Origin: Erythrobacter sp.
Lineage (GTDB): Bacteria > Pseudomonadota > Alphaproteobacteria > Sphingomonadales > Sphingomonadaceae
DNA: 64,000 nucleotides
NCBI RefSeq assembly: GCF_011765465.1
Contig: NZ_CP050265.1
Span: 310,001-374,000, forward strand
Direction: 5' to 3'
Numbering within the stretch: the first letter of the stretch is position 1; the number at the start of each line of letters is the position of its first letter. Shown one piece after another: positions 9,184-17,022 of this stretch. The notes below the pieces were generated by a model. The model did no database searches and was not told the origin of the DNA. It worked only from the letters and a program-made list of their open reading frames with translations. Made by a program: the position numbers and the translations under genes.

Positions 9184-9263
9184 CACGCCTCAAAAGAAGA
9201 CTCCAGCCTTCGTTGAGGCAGTAGACACACTCACCAATGCGAGTGTCGAACCGAAAGAAAGCG

Positions 9264-9414
9264 TTACTCCCCATTCGCCCCGCCCACCTTGTCGGGCCAC
9301 GCGTGGATGGCGTCATATTCCACCTGTTGCGAGGGCACGCGCAGCCGCTCGATAGCGCTGACGATCGAGCAAAGTCGCCTCAGACCTATGGCAGCCGACG
9401 TGAGTTGCGCATCC
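9264..9414 (-). pseudogene. Possible 3' remnant of an unidentified gene
   Basis: On the minus strand, between NUDIX and the orphan gene, one frame stays open from just past the NUDIX stop to a TAA at 9264-9266. It ends in RLRVPSQQVEYDAIHAWPDK plus VGGANGE, which looks like a genuine protein C-terminus with high-G+C codon usage. I saw no start codon giving a sensible protein. It may be the tail of a gene cut by insertion of the low-G+C segment, or chance. The identity is unknown. Confidence 0.25.
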
Positions 9415-10215
9415 TCACCCCCGCGCGACGTCGTCGAGCACTTCCGCCGTCACCGGATAGCCCGCGTCCTCGAGGATCGTCAGCATCGGCTTGCCGTCGC
9501 GCTCTTCCACGCGGGGCATGATCGTGCGTACGGGGATCGCCTCGGCCTGCGCCCTGGCTTCGGCGAAGGAGGCGAACAGGGCGAGGCGTTCGAGGTTGCG
9601 GCGGGTGGGGAAGATGAGCTTGATCTCGCCGCGCTCCGCCGCCTCCAGCGCGCCCGCCGCCGTGGTCCAGAACAGGCGCGTGTTCTCGGCATGGTCGATC
9701 GACACGTCGACCGCGCCCGTGCCGAGATCGGCGAGGTAGAAGCGCGTGTCGTAGACCCGCACGATGTTCTCGTTCTTGGGAAACCAGCGCGCGAAGGGCG
9801 TGATCTGGGCGAGGTCCAATCGCCAGCCGAACGCCTCCAGCACCGGGGCGAGCGCGCCTTCGCGCATCAGCATGGCGCGCGCCTCGCCGGCTTTCACAGC
9901 GTCGATGTCGCCTGCAAGGCCGAGCGCGAGGCCCGTTTCTTCGAGCGTTTCGCGCACCGCGGCGATCTGGTGCGCGGCCTCGTCCGCATCCATCGCCCCG
10001 CCGCTCTCTCGCGCGATGTCTTCGCCGAGCGCATAGTCTTCGGGATCGACCCGTCCGCCGGGAAACACCGCCATGCCCCCGGCGAAGGTCATGTTGCGCG
10101 ATCGGACCGTCATCAGGACCTCGGGCGGGCCGCCTTCGGGCGCGTTGCGGAAGATGATGATGGTGGCGGCCGGGATGCCTTCGCGCTGCGGCGCGGCCTT
10201 AGCGGTGTCGGTCAT
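9415..10215 (-). CDS. NUDIX hydrolase
   Basis: A 266-residue protein when started at the ATG at 10215. An upstream in-frame start would add 54 unconserved residues across the probable promoter region. The Nudix core is GGMAVFPGGRVDPEDY at the start of the fold, then AAVRETLEETGLALGL, which matches the REUXEEXGU half of the box. The spacer between the Gly and the REUXEE part is longer than in short Nudix proteins, as in the CoA/ADP-ribose-type proteins of about 250 residues. The substrate is not predictable. It may share an upstream region with the putative forward small RNA. Confidence 0.88.
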   Translation of the reverse strand: MTDTAKAAPQREGIPAATIIIFRNAPEGGPPEVLMTVRSRNMTFAGGMAVFPGGRVDPEDYALGEDIARESGGAMDADEAAHQIAAVRETLEETGLALGLAGDIDAVKAGEARAMLMREGALAPVLEAFGWRLDLAQITPFARWFPKNENIVRVYDTRFYLADLGTGAVDVSIDHAENTRLFWTTAAGALEAAERGEIKLIFPTRRNLERLALFASFAEARAQAEAIPVRTIMPRVEERDGKPMLTILEDAGYPVTAEVLDDVARG

Positions 10216-10360
10216 GGGAGAAGTCTTGGACCGGGCAGCGCGCTTTGCCAAGGGGGTGGGGCAATACGGGCGGGGCAGGTGTCGGGATAGCTTACATTTT
10301 GGCCTGTGGTTAACGCCGAGAAACCACGCAAATCCCTGTAATTCTGCCGAAACGCATTTT

Positions 10361-10377
10361 TGGCACACCCCCTGCAT
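10361..10377 (+). promoter_or_regulatory. Putative sigma-54 (-24/-12) promoter
   Basis: The sequence TGGCACACCCCCTGCAT has the invariant GG (10362-10363) and GC (10374-10375) at the exact sigma-54 spacing, an upstream T and a downstream A. It departs from TGGCACG-N4-TTGC at two less conserved positions. Transcription would start near 10386 and run about 105 nt to the terminator at 10454-10490. A sigma-54 activator (PspF) is encoded in the same window, but no binding site for it is evident here. Confidence 0.45.
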
Positions 10378-10385
10378 ATGAGTGG

Positions 10386-10490
10386 GCAGCCCGAGTGGTC
10401 TTCGAAGAGGCGGACCTTTCCTGGTCTCTGGGTCCGGCCTCCCCGTAAAAAAGAACCGCCCCGCAAGTGCTTAGCGGGGCGGTTTCTTTT
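10386..10490 (+). ncRNA. Putative sigma-54-dependent small RNA
   Basis: A transcript of about 105 nt is inferred between the -24/-12 element and a strong intrinsic terminator. It has no convincing open frame of its own: the nearest ATG, at 10378, lies upstream of the expected start. It can form an internal hairpin with CGGACC pairing to GGTCCG, plus the terminator stem. No known RNA family (6S, SRP RNA, tmRNA, RNase P) fits. The alternative is that the terminator only serves the leftward grxD transcript and the promoter match is chance. Confidence 0.35.
10454..10490. terminator. Strong bidirectional intrinsic terminator
   Basis: A perfect 11-bp stem, AACCGCCCCGC (10454-10464) with GCGGGGCGGTT (10474-10484), has a 9-nt loop. 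It is followed by TTCTTTTT on the plus strand and preceded by AAAAAAG, which gives CTTTTTT on the minus strand. It can therefore end forward transcription from the putative small-RNA promoter and leftward transcription from grxD. Confidence 0.9.
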
Positions 10491-10539
10491 TGTGAGCGGG
10501 GCAAACGCAAACCTCGGTCCCGAAGTCTCATCACCAAGA

Positions 10540-10656
10540 GTGCGGCAAAGAGCTGGCCGACGCCGCAGGCGTCGCAAGGCCGACCGGCCGCCCGCAGCGA
10601 TGCGGCCGCAAGGCCGCTTGAGCGAGGACAGGCGCGCCCGGATGGGCGCGCTCCGC
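10540..10656. repeat. Dispersed palindromic repeat (family B, copy 1)
   Basis: Nested dyads lie directly downstream of grxD (GACGCC-GCA-GGCGTC, CGGCCGC-AA-GGCCG). The last is GCGCGCCC-GGAT-GGGCGCGC at 10632-10651. The order GCCCGCAGCG ... GCGAGGA ... GCCC-GGAT-GGGC recurs after the ABC permease at 45105-45170. The position in 3' regions suggests a REP-like repeat. Together with the putative small RNA and terminator it fills the 10216-10658 gap. Confidence 0.6.
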
Positions 10657-10658
10657 CA

Positions 10659-10988
10659 CTAAGACGCCTTGGCGACCCCGTTTTCGGCGAGCATGGTCTG
10701 GAGCTCGCCCGCCTCGAACATTTCCTTCATGATGTCCGAGCCGCCCACGAATTCGCCCTTGATGTAGAGCTGCGGAATGGTCGGCCAGTCGGAATAGGCC
10801 TTGATCCCCTGGCGGATTTCCATGTCCTGCAGCACATCGACGCTTTCATAGGCTACGCCGCAATGGTCGAGGATGTTCACCGCGAGGTTTGAAAAGCCGC
10901 ACTGCGGGAAGAGCGGCGTGCCCTTCATGAACAGCACGACGTCGTTGTCACCGACGATGGAGGAAATGCGCGAATTGATGTCAGCCAT
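10659..10988 (-). CDS. grxD: Monothiol glutaredoxin, Grx4/GrxD type
   Basis: This 109-residue CGFS-type glutaredoxin is full length for the family. The active site CGFS is at residues 30-33 inside KGTPLFPQCGFSNLAVNIL, with the glutathione-binding WPTIPQLYIKGEFVGGSDI. In this class the protein binds and hands on [2Fe-2S] clusters rather than reducing disulfides. A BolA-type protein is encoded just upstream in the same direction (53 bp apart); Grx4-BolA pairs form heteromeric Fe-S complexes, so joint function is very likely. Confidence 0.96.
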   Translation of the reverse strand: MADINSRISSIVGDNDVVLFMKGTPLFPQCGFSNLAVNILDHCGVAYESVDVLQDMEIRQGIKAYSDWPTIPQLYIKGEFVGGSDIMKEMFEAGELQTMLAENGVAKAS

Positions 10989-11041
10989 GGCGGAAAGCTG
11001 TCCCCTCGAATTGGCAGTTGCTGGTCGATACGTCCCGAACG

Positions 11042-11275
11042 CTAGCTGGGAACGACGGTGGTCACTTGCAAGGCGTGGAGTTCGCCGCCCATCTTCTCGC
11101 CGAAAGCGGCGTAGACCATCTTGTGCTGCTGGACCCGGCTCTTGCCGGCGAATTGCGGCGCCGTGACGCGCGCGGCCCAGTGGTTGTCATCGCCCGCAAG
11201 GTCGGTCAGTTCGACCTTGGCCCCGGGCAGTTCCTGTTCGATCGCGGCCTTTATGTCTTCGCCTCGCATCGGCAT
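11042..11275 (-). CDS. bolA: BolA/IbaG family protein
   Basis: A small (77-residue) BolA-fold protein. Conserved features are the C-terminal RVQQHKMVYAAFGEKMGGE and HALQVTT, which carry the His that can co-ligate the Fe-S cluster shared with a CGFS glutaredoxin. The gene precedes grxD in the same direction. The short form resembles E. coli IbaG/YrbA and alphaproteobacterial BolA-like proteins more than long BolA. Confidence 0.92.
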   Translation of the reverse strand: MPMRGEDIKAAIEQELPGAKVELTDLAGDDNHWAARVTAPQFAGKSRVQQHKMVYAAFGEKMGGELHALQVTTVVPS

Positions 11276-11299
11276 GGGGCGGCTCCCTTGGTGTTCGTC

Positions 11300-11620
11300 T
11301 TACTGTCCGGTGATCTGGCGGCGCGCCTCGATCGCCATTTCCTCGAGCTTGGCGCGGATTTCCGCCTCGGTGACGTTGGTCTCGGCAGCGGTGAGGTCGC
11401 CCAGCAGCTTGCGGATCACGTCCTCGTCGCCCGCTTCCTCGAAATCGGCCTGCACGACGGCCTTTTTATAAGCGTCTGTTTCCTCTTCGGTGAGGTTCAT
11501 CACGCCCGCCGCCCATTCGCCGAGCAACCGGTTGCGGCGCGCGGCGACCTTGAAGGCGGTTTCCTGGTCGAGCGCGAACTTGGCTTCCTCGGCGCGTTCG
11601 CGGTCCTTGAAATCGGTCAT
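11300..11620 (-). CDS. F1-ATPase inhibitor subunit zeta (DUF1476)
   Basis: A 106-residue all-helical protein beginning MTDFKDRERAEEAKFALDQE, the signature of the alphaproteobacterial DUF1476 family. In Paracoccus the zeta subunit inserts its N-terminal helix into F1 and blocks ATP hydrolysis. The hydrophobic middle RRNRLLGEWAAGVM is typical. The start is set by family length; an upstream in-frame start would add 21 residues with no resemblance. It lies 24 bp upstream of bolA, probably in one transcript with bolA and grxD. Confidence 0.9.
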   Translation of the reverse strand: MTDFKDRERAEEAKFALDQETAFKVAARRNRLLGEWAAGVMNLTEEETDAYKKAVVQADFEEAGDEDVIRKLLGDLTAAETNVTEAEIRAKLEEMAIEARRQITGQ

Positions 11621-11711
11621 TAATGGGTTCCTTCCCGTCAAACTGTCCCCGCGAGGGATAGAGCCCGCCGCCGCGCGCGACAAGCGGGCAATCGCGGCGG
11701 CGGGGCGCCTG

Positions 11712-12707
11712 TCACATGGTGACGACGAGCTTGCCCACGGCCTCGCGGTTCTCCAGCTTGGCGATCGCTTCGCCTGCGCGTTCGAGCGGGAAGGTTTCGG
11801 AGACGAGCGGATCGATCCTGCCCGCCTTCAGCATGGCGAAGAGTTCCTCGACCTGCTCGCGGAACTTGACCGGCTCGCGCGCGGTAAAGGCGCCCCAGAA
11901 CACGCCGCAGATGTCGCAGCTTTTGAGCAGGGTGAGATTGAGCGGCATCTTCGCGATCCCCGCCGGGAAGCCGACCACGAGGAAGCGGCCCTCCCACGCG
12001 ATCGCGCGCAGGGCGGGTTCGGAATATTGCCCGCCGACGATGTCGTAGACGATGTTCGCGCCTTCGGGTCCGCAGGCTTCCTTGAATTTCTGGCTGAGTT
12101 CCTTCGATGCCGCCTTGTCCATCTCGCCCTTGGGATAGATCACGACCGCATCCGCGCCGGCCTTTTTGGCGACCTCGCCCTTCTCCTCGGAGGAAACGGC
12201 GGCGACCACGCGGGCGCCGAAAGCCTTGGCGAGTTCGACCGCCGAAAGCCCCACGCCTCCGGCAGCGCCCAGCACCAGCACGGTGTCGCCTTCCTTGATG
12301 TGGCCGCGGTCCTTGAGCCCGTGGATCGTGGTGCCATAGGTCATCAGCAGCGAGGCGGCCTTTTCGGGCGCGACGCCTTCGGGGACGGGGAACATCCGCC
12401 CCGCCGGGACCACGACCTTTTCGGCAAGGCCGCCGTTGCCGATGCCCGCCATGACCATGTCGCCGACCTTGTAGCCTTCGACGCCTTCGCCGATCGCCTC
12501 GATGGTCCCGGCGATCTCGCCGCCTGGCGAATAGGGGCGTTCCGGCTTGAACTGGTAGAGGTCGCGGATCATCAGCGTGTCGGGATAATTGATCGCGCAC
12601 GCCTTCACCGCGACCAGCACTTCGCCCTTGCCGGGGGTGGGCGCGTCGATCTCGTCGAGCGTCAGGGTTTCGGGTCCGCCGACCTCGTGGGTGCGGATGG
12701 CTTTCAT
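11712..12707 (-). CDS. Quinone oxidoreductase-like medium-chain dehydrogenase
   Basis: A 331-residue MDR-superfamily protein of the NADPH:quinone oxidoreductase branch. It has the N-terminal GroES-like domain (NYPDTLMIRDLYQFKPERPY and SPGGEIAGTIEAIGEGVEGY). The Rossmann fold contains VLVLGAAGGVGLSAVELA with the AAxxGVG nucleotide motif. The catalytic-zinc Cys/His ligands of alcohol dehydrogenases are absent, as in QOR. The true substrate (a quinone or an enoyl compound) is not determined. The gene stands between the ATPase-zeta gene and leuD, all leftward. Confidence 0.9.
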   Translation of the reverse strand: MKAIRTHEVGGPETLTLDEIDAPTPGKGEVLVAVKACAINYPDTLMIRDLYQFKPERPYSPGGEIAGTIEAIGEGVEGYKVGDMVMAGIGNGGLAEKVVVPAGRMFPVPEGVAPEKAASLLMTYGTTIHGLKDRGHIKEGDTVLVLGAAGGVGLSAVELAKAFGARVVAAVSSEEKGEVAKKAGADAVVIYPKGEMDKAASKELSQKFKEACGPEGANIVYDIVGGQYSEPALRAIAWEGRFLVVGFPAGIAKMPLNLTLLKSCDICGVFWGAFTAREPVKFREQVEELFAMLKAGRIDPLVSETFPLERAGEAIAKLENREAVGKLVVTM

Positions 12708-12730
12708 CGGTTCTCTCTCCCGTTTGCGTG

Positions 12731-13330
12731 TCAGGTGTTCGTCCCGCGCGCGAGCCAGCCATGCTGGCGAGCGCGCGCTCTCTCATAGGCGGCAATCGCC
12801 TCGCTCGATTCGAGCGTCAGCGCGACCTCGTCGAGCCCGCCCATCAGGCAGTGCTTGCGAAACGGGTCGATCTCGAAAGTGAAGCGGTCCTGGAAGGGCG
12901 TGGTGACGGTCTGGTGTTCGAGGTCGACGTGGATCGCCTCGCCTTCGCGCGCGACTTCCATCAGCCGGTCGACGGCCTCCTGCGGGAGGACGACGGGCAG
13001 GATCCCGTTCTTGACCGCATTGCCCGAGAAGATGTCGGAATAGCTCGGCGCGATGACGACGCGGATGCCTAAGTCGAGCAGCGCCCAGGCGGCGTGTTCG
13101 CGGCTCGACCCGCATCCGAAATTGTCGCCCGCGATAAGGATCGGTGCGCCCGCATAGGCGGGATCGTCGAAGATGTTGCCGGGCTCCGCGCGGATCGCCT
13201 CGAACGCCCCTTCGCCAAGGCCGTCGCGGGTGATCGTCTTGAGCCATTTCGCCGGGATGATCACGTCGGTGTCGACATTCTTCGCGCCGAAGGGGATCGC
13301 GCGCCCCTCTATGCGGACAAGTTTCTCCAT
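12731..13330 (-). CDS. leuD: 3-isopropylmalate dehydratase small subunit
   Basis: A 199-residue LeuD, which pairs with LeuC to isomerise 2-isopropylmalate to 3-isopropylmalate in leucine synthesis. Family motifs are [16 protein letters not shown] near the start and [18 protein letters not shown] in the swivelling domain. Length is normal. leuC lies upstream in the same direction, separated by a 73-residue small-protein gene. Confidence 0.96.
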   Translation of the reverse strand: MEKLVRIEGRAIPFGAKNVDTDVIIPAKWLKTITRDGLGEGAFEAIRAEPGNIFDDPAYAGAPILIAGDNFGCGSSREHAAWALLDLGIRVVIAPSYSDIFSGNAVKNGILPVVLPQEAVDRLMEVAREGEAIHVDLEHQTVTTPFQDRFTFEIDPFRKHCLMGGLDEVALTLESSEAIAAYERARARQHGWLARGTNT

Positions 13331-13373
13331 GGCGTTCCTCGCGCTTGTCGGCCCTTCGATGGGGCGGGGGGAC

Positions 13374-13595
13374 TCAGTCGGTTTCGGGCTTCTCGCCGGA
13401 AGGCACTGTGTCCTTCATGCCCGAGGCGGTGGGCTCGACGCCGGACTTCTTCGAAAAGCGCCGCCCGGCATAGAGCAGCGCCGCCGCGATTGCCGCGGAG
13501 CCGATGGCGGCCGCGCCGATGGTTGCCGCTCCCATGCCCGATTTTTCGCCGGACTTCTTCGAGTCCTTTTTCTCGTCTTTCGGTGTCTTGGTCAT
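13374..13595 (-). CDS. Small Lys-rich single-pass membrane protein between leuC and leuD
   Basis: Not recognised. From the ATG at 13595 it encodes 73 residues: a highly charged N-terminus ([19 protein letters not shown]), a small-residue hydrophobic segment ([20 protein letters not shown], about residues 22-42) and a short basic/acidic tail. Two further in-frame starts lie upstream. It occupies the gap between leuC and leuD and would be co-transcribed with them. The Ala/Gly/Ile-rich helix could be a membrane anchor. Codon composition matches the genome. Confidence 0.55.
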   Translation of the reverse strand: MTKTPKDEKKDSKKSGEKSGMGAATIGAAAIGSAAIAAALLYAGRRFSKKSGVEPTASGMKDTVPSGEKPETD

Positions 13596-13664
13596 GGCTC
13601 GTCTCATGCTCCCGCCACGGGCCGCTTGCAAGGGGCTTGCGACGACCCTGCCGCGACCTTGCGG

Positions 13665-15095
13665 TCAGGTGTAATCGCGCACGTCGGCGAGGTGCCCCGC
13701 GACCGCCGCCGCCGCCGCCATGGCGGGCGAGAGCAGGTGCGTACGCGCGCCCGGGCCTTGCCGTCCGACGAAATTGCGATTTGACGTCGAGGCGCAGCGT
13801 TCGCCCGCGGGAACCTTGTCGGGGTTCATGCCGAGGCAGGCCGAACAGCCCGGCTCGCGCCATTCGAAACCGGCCTCGGTGAAGATGCGGTCGAGCCCTT
13901 CCTCCTCGGCCTGTTTCTTGACCAGGCCCGAACCCGGCACGACGATCGCCCAGCGCACGTTGTCGGCCTTGCGCCGCCCTTCGAGCACTTTCGCAGCGGC
14001 GCGCAGGTCCTCGATCCGGCTGTTGGTGCACGAGCCGATGAAGACGTTCTCGATCGGGATCTGCGTCATCGGCGTGCCGGGTTCTATCCCCATGTAATCG
14101 AGGCTGCGCTTTGCCGCTTCGCGCTTGGACGGATCGGCGAAGCTGTCGGGCGAGGGCACGCTGCCGGTGATCGCGATCACGTCCTCGGGGCTCGTGCCCC
14201 AGGTGACCGAAGGCGCGATGTCGGCGGCGTCGATGACCACCGACTTGTCGAAGACCGCGCCCTCGTCGCTTTTGAGCGTGCGCCAATAGGCCAGCGCTTC
14301 GTCCCAATCGGAGCCCTTCGGCGCCATGGGGCGGCCCTTGAGATAGTCGAACACCACGTCGTCCGGCGCGATCAGGCCCGCGCGCGCGCCCGCCTCGATG
14401 CTCATGTTGCACACCGTCAGGCGCTGCTCGACGCTCATGCGCTCGAACACGTCGCCGCGATATTCGATCACGTGGCCCGTGCCTCCGGCGGCGCCGATGG
14501 TCCCGATGATGTGGAGCACCACGTCCTTGGCCGTCACGCCGGGGGCGAGTTCGCCTTCGACGCGCACTTCCATCGATTTCGAGCGTTTGAGCTGGAGCGT
14601 CTGCGTCGCCAGCACGTGCTCGACCTCGCTGGTCCCGATGCCGAAGGCGAGGGCCCCCAGGCCGCCGTGGCTCGAAGTGTGCGAATCCCCGCACACGATG
14701 GTCGCGCCGGGCAGCGAAAAGCCCTGCTCGGGGCCCACGACATGGACGATGCCCTGTTCCGCATCCGCATCGCCGATGTAGCGGATGCCGAATTCGGGCG
14801 CGTTCCTCTCCAGCGCTTCCAGCTGGGCCGCGCTCTGCGGGTCGGCGATGGGCACGCGCGCGCCCGCCGCGTCGCGCCGCGCGGTGGTCGGCAGGTTGTG
14901 ATCGGGTACGGCCAGCGTCAGTTCGGGCCGGCGCACCGGGCGGCCCGCCTTGCGCAGCGCCTCGAATGCCTGCGGGCTCGTCACCTCGTGGACGAGATGG
15001 CGGTCGATGTAGAGGATGTCGGTCCCGTCCTCGCGGCTTTCGACGAGATGGGCGTCCCAGATCTTGTCGTAGAGCGTGCGCGGTGTTGTCGTCAT
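13665..15095 (-). CDS. leuC: 3-isopropylmalate dehydratase large subunit
   Basis: A 476-residue aconitase-family enzyme carrying a [4Fe-4S] cluster. The cluster cysteines are visible in [17 protein letters not shown] and in [11 protein letters not shown]. The N-terminus [12 protein letters not shown] and the substrate region PDHNLPTT are typical of LeuC. Length fits the family. It is transcribed leftward with the small gene and leuD. No leucine attenuator was recognised in the 122-bp divergent gap to the thioesterase. Confidence 0.97.
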   Translation of the reverse strand: MTTTPRTLYDKIWDAHLVESREDGTDILYIDRHLVHEVTSPQAFEALRKAGRPVRRPELTLAVPDHNLPTTARRDAAGARVPIADPQSAAQLEALERNAPEFGIRYIGDADAEQGIVHVVGPEQGFSLPGATIVCGDSHTSSHGGLGALAFGIGTSEVEHVLATQTLQLKRSKSMEVRVEGELAPGVTAKDVVLHIIGTIGAAGGTGHVIEYRGDVFERMSVEQRLTVCNMSIEAGARAGLIAPDDVVFDYLKGRPMAPKGSDWDEALAYWRTLKSDEGAVFDKSVVIDAADIAPSVTWGTSPEDVIAITGSVPSPDSFADPSKREAAKRSLDYMGIEPGTPMTQIPIENVFIGSCTNSRIEDLRAAAKVLEGRRKADNVRWAIVVPGSGLVKKQAEEEGLDRIFTEAGFEWREPGCSACLGMNPDKVPAGERCASTSNRNFVGRQGPGARTHLLSPAMAAAAAVAGHLADVRDYT

Positions 15096-15217
15096 GTTAT
15101 CATTCCTGCCCGAATGCAGGCGCGCTTAGCGGCGAAGCGCCGGATCGTGCAAGAGACGGGTTGATGGCGATCAAGTTTGTCATGGAAACGCAGCCTTTCT
15201 TGCGCTAACTTACAGCC

Positions 15218-15631
15218 ATGTCAGCACGGCCTCATTCCCATCCGATCACGGTAGAGCCCGAAGACATCGACTTCATGGGCCATGTAAACAATGCACGCTA
15301 CCTGAACTGGGTTCAGGACGCAGTGCTCGCCCATTGGAGAAAACTCGCTCCCGAAGAGGACGTCGCCAGCAAGGCTTGGGTCGCGCTCAAGCACGAGATC
15401 ACCTATCGCAAGCCCGCCTTCCTGGACGACGACGTGATCGCCAAGACCGTGCTCGAGAGCTACAACGGCGCGCGTGCTTTCTACCACACGGTGATCCACC
15501 GCGGCGAGGACGTGCTCGCAGAGGTCAAGTCGAGCTGGTGCTGCATCGACGCCGAAACGCTGCGCCCAGCCCGGATCGGGGAGCACCTGCGCGAATTCTT
15601 CTTTCACGAAGGCGACCGCGAGATGTCTTGA
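15218..15631 (+). CDS. Hotdog-fold acyl-CoA thioesterase (YbgC/FadM type)
   Basis: A 137-residue single-hotdog protein of the 4-hydroxybenzoyl-CoA thioesterase family. The N-terminal motif DIDFMGHVNNARYLNWVQDA carries the acidic residue and HVNNARY signature of the active site. The fold continues as YRKPAFLDDDVIAKTVLESY. It cleaves acyl-CoA esters; chain length is not predictable. It is divergent from leuC and 110 bp upstream of crtW. Confidence 0.9.
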   Translation: MSARPHSHPITVEPEDIDFMGHVNNARYLNWVQDAVLAHWRKLAPEEDVASKAWVALKHEITYRKPAFLDDDVIAKTVLESYNGARAFYHTVIHRGEDVLAEVKSSWCCIDAETLRPARIGEHLREFFFHEGDREMS

Positions 15632-15741
15632 CGTCTCCCGGTATCGCATTTGCGCGCAACAGGCTTTCGTCAGCTTGCAATTGCGCTGCGTGTGGCCACG
15701 GTATATCGCAACCCGATGCCGCTGACGTCCGTATCTCGGCC

Positions 15742-16506
15742 ATGACGACGCTCCGTTTCGCCCTGCCTTCGCGCGCGCTCCAGGGAGCCATCGGCCTCGC
15801 GCTCGCCCTTGCGATCGCCGGGTCGTGGCTCGGCATTCACGCCTATGCGATGTATGTGTTTGAATTGACGTGGGCGAACTGGCCGCTCGCGCTTGCCATG
15901 GCGGCGGCGCAGTGCTGGCTTTCGGTCGGCGTGTTCATCGTCTGCCACGATGCGATGCACGGCAGCCTCGTGCCCGGCAGACCTCGCGCCAACGCTGCGA
16001 TCGGGGCGGTGCTGCTGTTCCTCTATGCCGGTTTCGCGTGGAAGAAGATGCGCGATGCCCATTTCACCCATCACAAGCTTTCGGGCCGCGCGGGCGATCC
16101 CGATTTCGACGAGGCGCACCCGTCGAGCTTCGCGCATTGGTACTGGACCTTCTTCAAGCGCTATTTCGGCTGGCAGAGCCTCGTCTACGTCCACACGGTC
16201 GTGGGCATTTACTGGTTCGTGCTCGAGATTCCCTTCGTCCAGATCTTCGTGCTCTACGGAGCGCCGGCCCTGCTGTCCTCGCTCCAGCTGTTCTATTTCG
16301 GCACCTTCCGCCCGCATTATCATACGCAAAACAAGCCCTTCGCCGATCGCCACAATACCCGCAGCGACGATTTCGGGACGCTTGCCTCTCTGGCCACGTG
16401 CTTCCACTTCGGCTATCACCTCGAGCATCACCGCAGGCCCGATGTGCCGTGGTGGGCCCTGCCGGGCGCGCGCCGGGCAGGTGTGGGAGAAGGAGCGATT
16501 TCATGA
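15742..16506 (+). CDS. crtW: Beta-carotene ketolase CrtW
   Basis: A 254-residue membrane di-iron oxygenase of the fatty-acid-desaturase fold. The histidine boxes are HDAMHG, HFTHHKLSG, HYHTQNKPFADRHN and FHFGYHLEHH. The stretches LSVGVFIVCHDAMHGSLVPG and LYAGFAWKKM match bacterial CrtW rather than acyl desaturases. It adds 4-keto groups to beta-carotene or zeaxanthin rings. The ATG at 15742 gives a normal length; the longer in-frame upstream extension overlaps the thioesterase gene and is rejected. Its stop overlaps the crtZ start as ATGA, so the two are translationally coupled and together could make astaxanthin-type pigments. Confidence 0.92.
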   Translation: MTTLRFALPSRALQGAIGLALALAIAGSWLGIHAYAMYVFELTWANWPLALAMAAAQCWLSVGVFIVCHDAMHGSLVPGRPRANAAIGAVLLFLYAGFAWKKMRDAHFTHHKLSGRAGDPDFDEAHPSSFAHWYWTFFKRYFGWQSLVYVHTVVGIYWFVLEIPFVQIFVLYGAPALLSSLQLFYFGTFRPHYHTQNKPFADRHNTRSDDFGTLASLATCFHFGYHLEHHRRPDVPWWALPGARRAGVGEGAIS

Positions 16507-17018
16507 GCTGGCTCGAAGCGGGCCTCACCGTCCTTGCCGCCCTGGTCGGCATGGAACTGTTCGCGTGGTACGCGCACAAGTACATCATGCACGGCTGGGG
16601 CTGGGGCTGGCACCGCGACCATCACGAGCCGCATGACAACGTGCTCGAAAAGAACGACCTGTTCGCGGTCGTCTTCGGCACGATCAACGCGGCCATGTAT
16701 ATCTACGGCGCGCTCTACTGGGACGCGCTGTGGTGGTTCGCGGTCGGCATCACGCTTTACGGTGTGATCTACACGCTGGTCCATGACGGGCTGGTCCACC
16801 AGCGCTATTTCAAGTGGGTACCGAAGAAAGGCTATGCCAAGCGGCTGGTGCAGGCGCACAAGCTCCACCATGCCACCATCGGCAAGGAGGGCGGGGTGAG
16901 CTTCGGCTTCGTCTTCGCGCGCGACCCGCAAGTGCTCAAGGCCGAACTGAAACGCCAGAAGGAAGCCGGAATCGCCAAGGTCCGAGAGAGCGCGGCGCCA
17001 GATCGCGGGGCGGCCTGA
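16503..17018 (+). CDS. crtZ: Beta-carotene 3-hydroxylase CrtZ
   Basis: A 171-residue di-iron membrane hydroxylase. The canonical histidine clusters are all present: HKYIMHG, HRDHHEPHDN, HDGLVHQRY and KLHHA. It hydroxylates the beta-ionone rings at C3, giving zeaxanthin or, with CrtW, astaxanthin intermediates. The start overlaps the crtW stop by four bases. The C-terminal tail after residue 145 is charged and variable, as usual. The beta-helix gene begins 5 bp downstream. Confidence 0.95.
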   Translation: MSWLEAGLTVLAALVGMELFAWYAHKYIMHGWGWGWHRDHHEPHDNVLEKNDLFAVVFGTINAAMYIYGALYWDALWWFAVGITLYGVIYTLVHDGLVHQRYFKWVPKKGYAKRLVQAHKLHHATIGKEGGVSFGFVFARDPQVLKAELKRQKEAGIAKVRESAAPDRGAA

Positions 17019-17022
17019 CGCG

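Noticed and set aside
10378..10440. The stretch GCCCGAGTGGT followed by a hairpin looks like the D-arm of a serine or leucine tRNA.
   Set aside because: There is no matching acceptor stem, anticodon arm or TTCGA-type T-loop, so no tRNA can be folded.
16450..16475. CTGCCGGGCGCGCGCC in crtW resembles the 3' end of tRNA-Arg (CTGCCGGGCGCGCC), a possible attachment site.
   Set aside because: It is inside a conserved coding region about 8 kb away, is only a short GC-rich match, and no integrase or composition change accompanies it.
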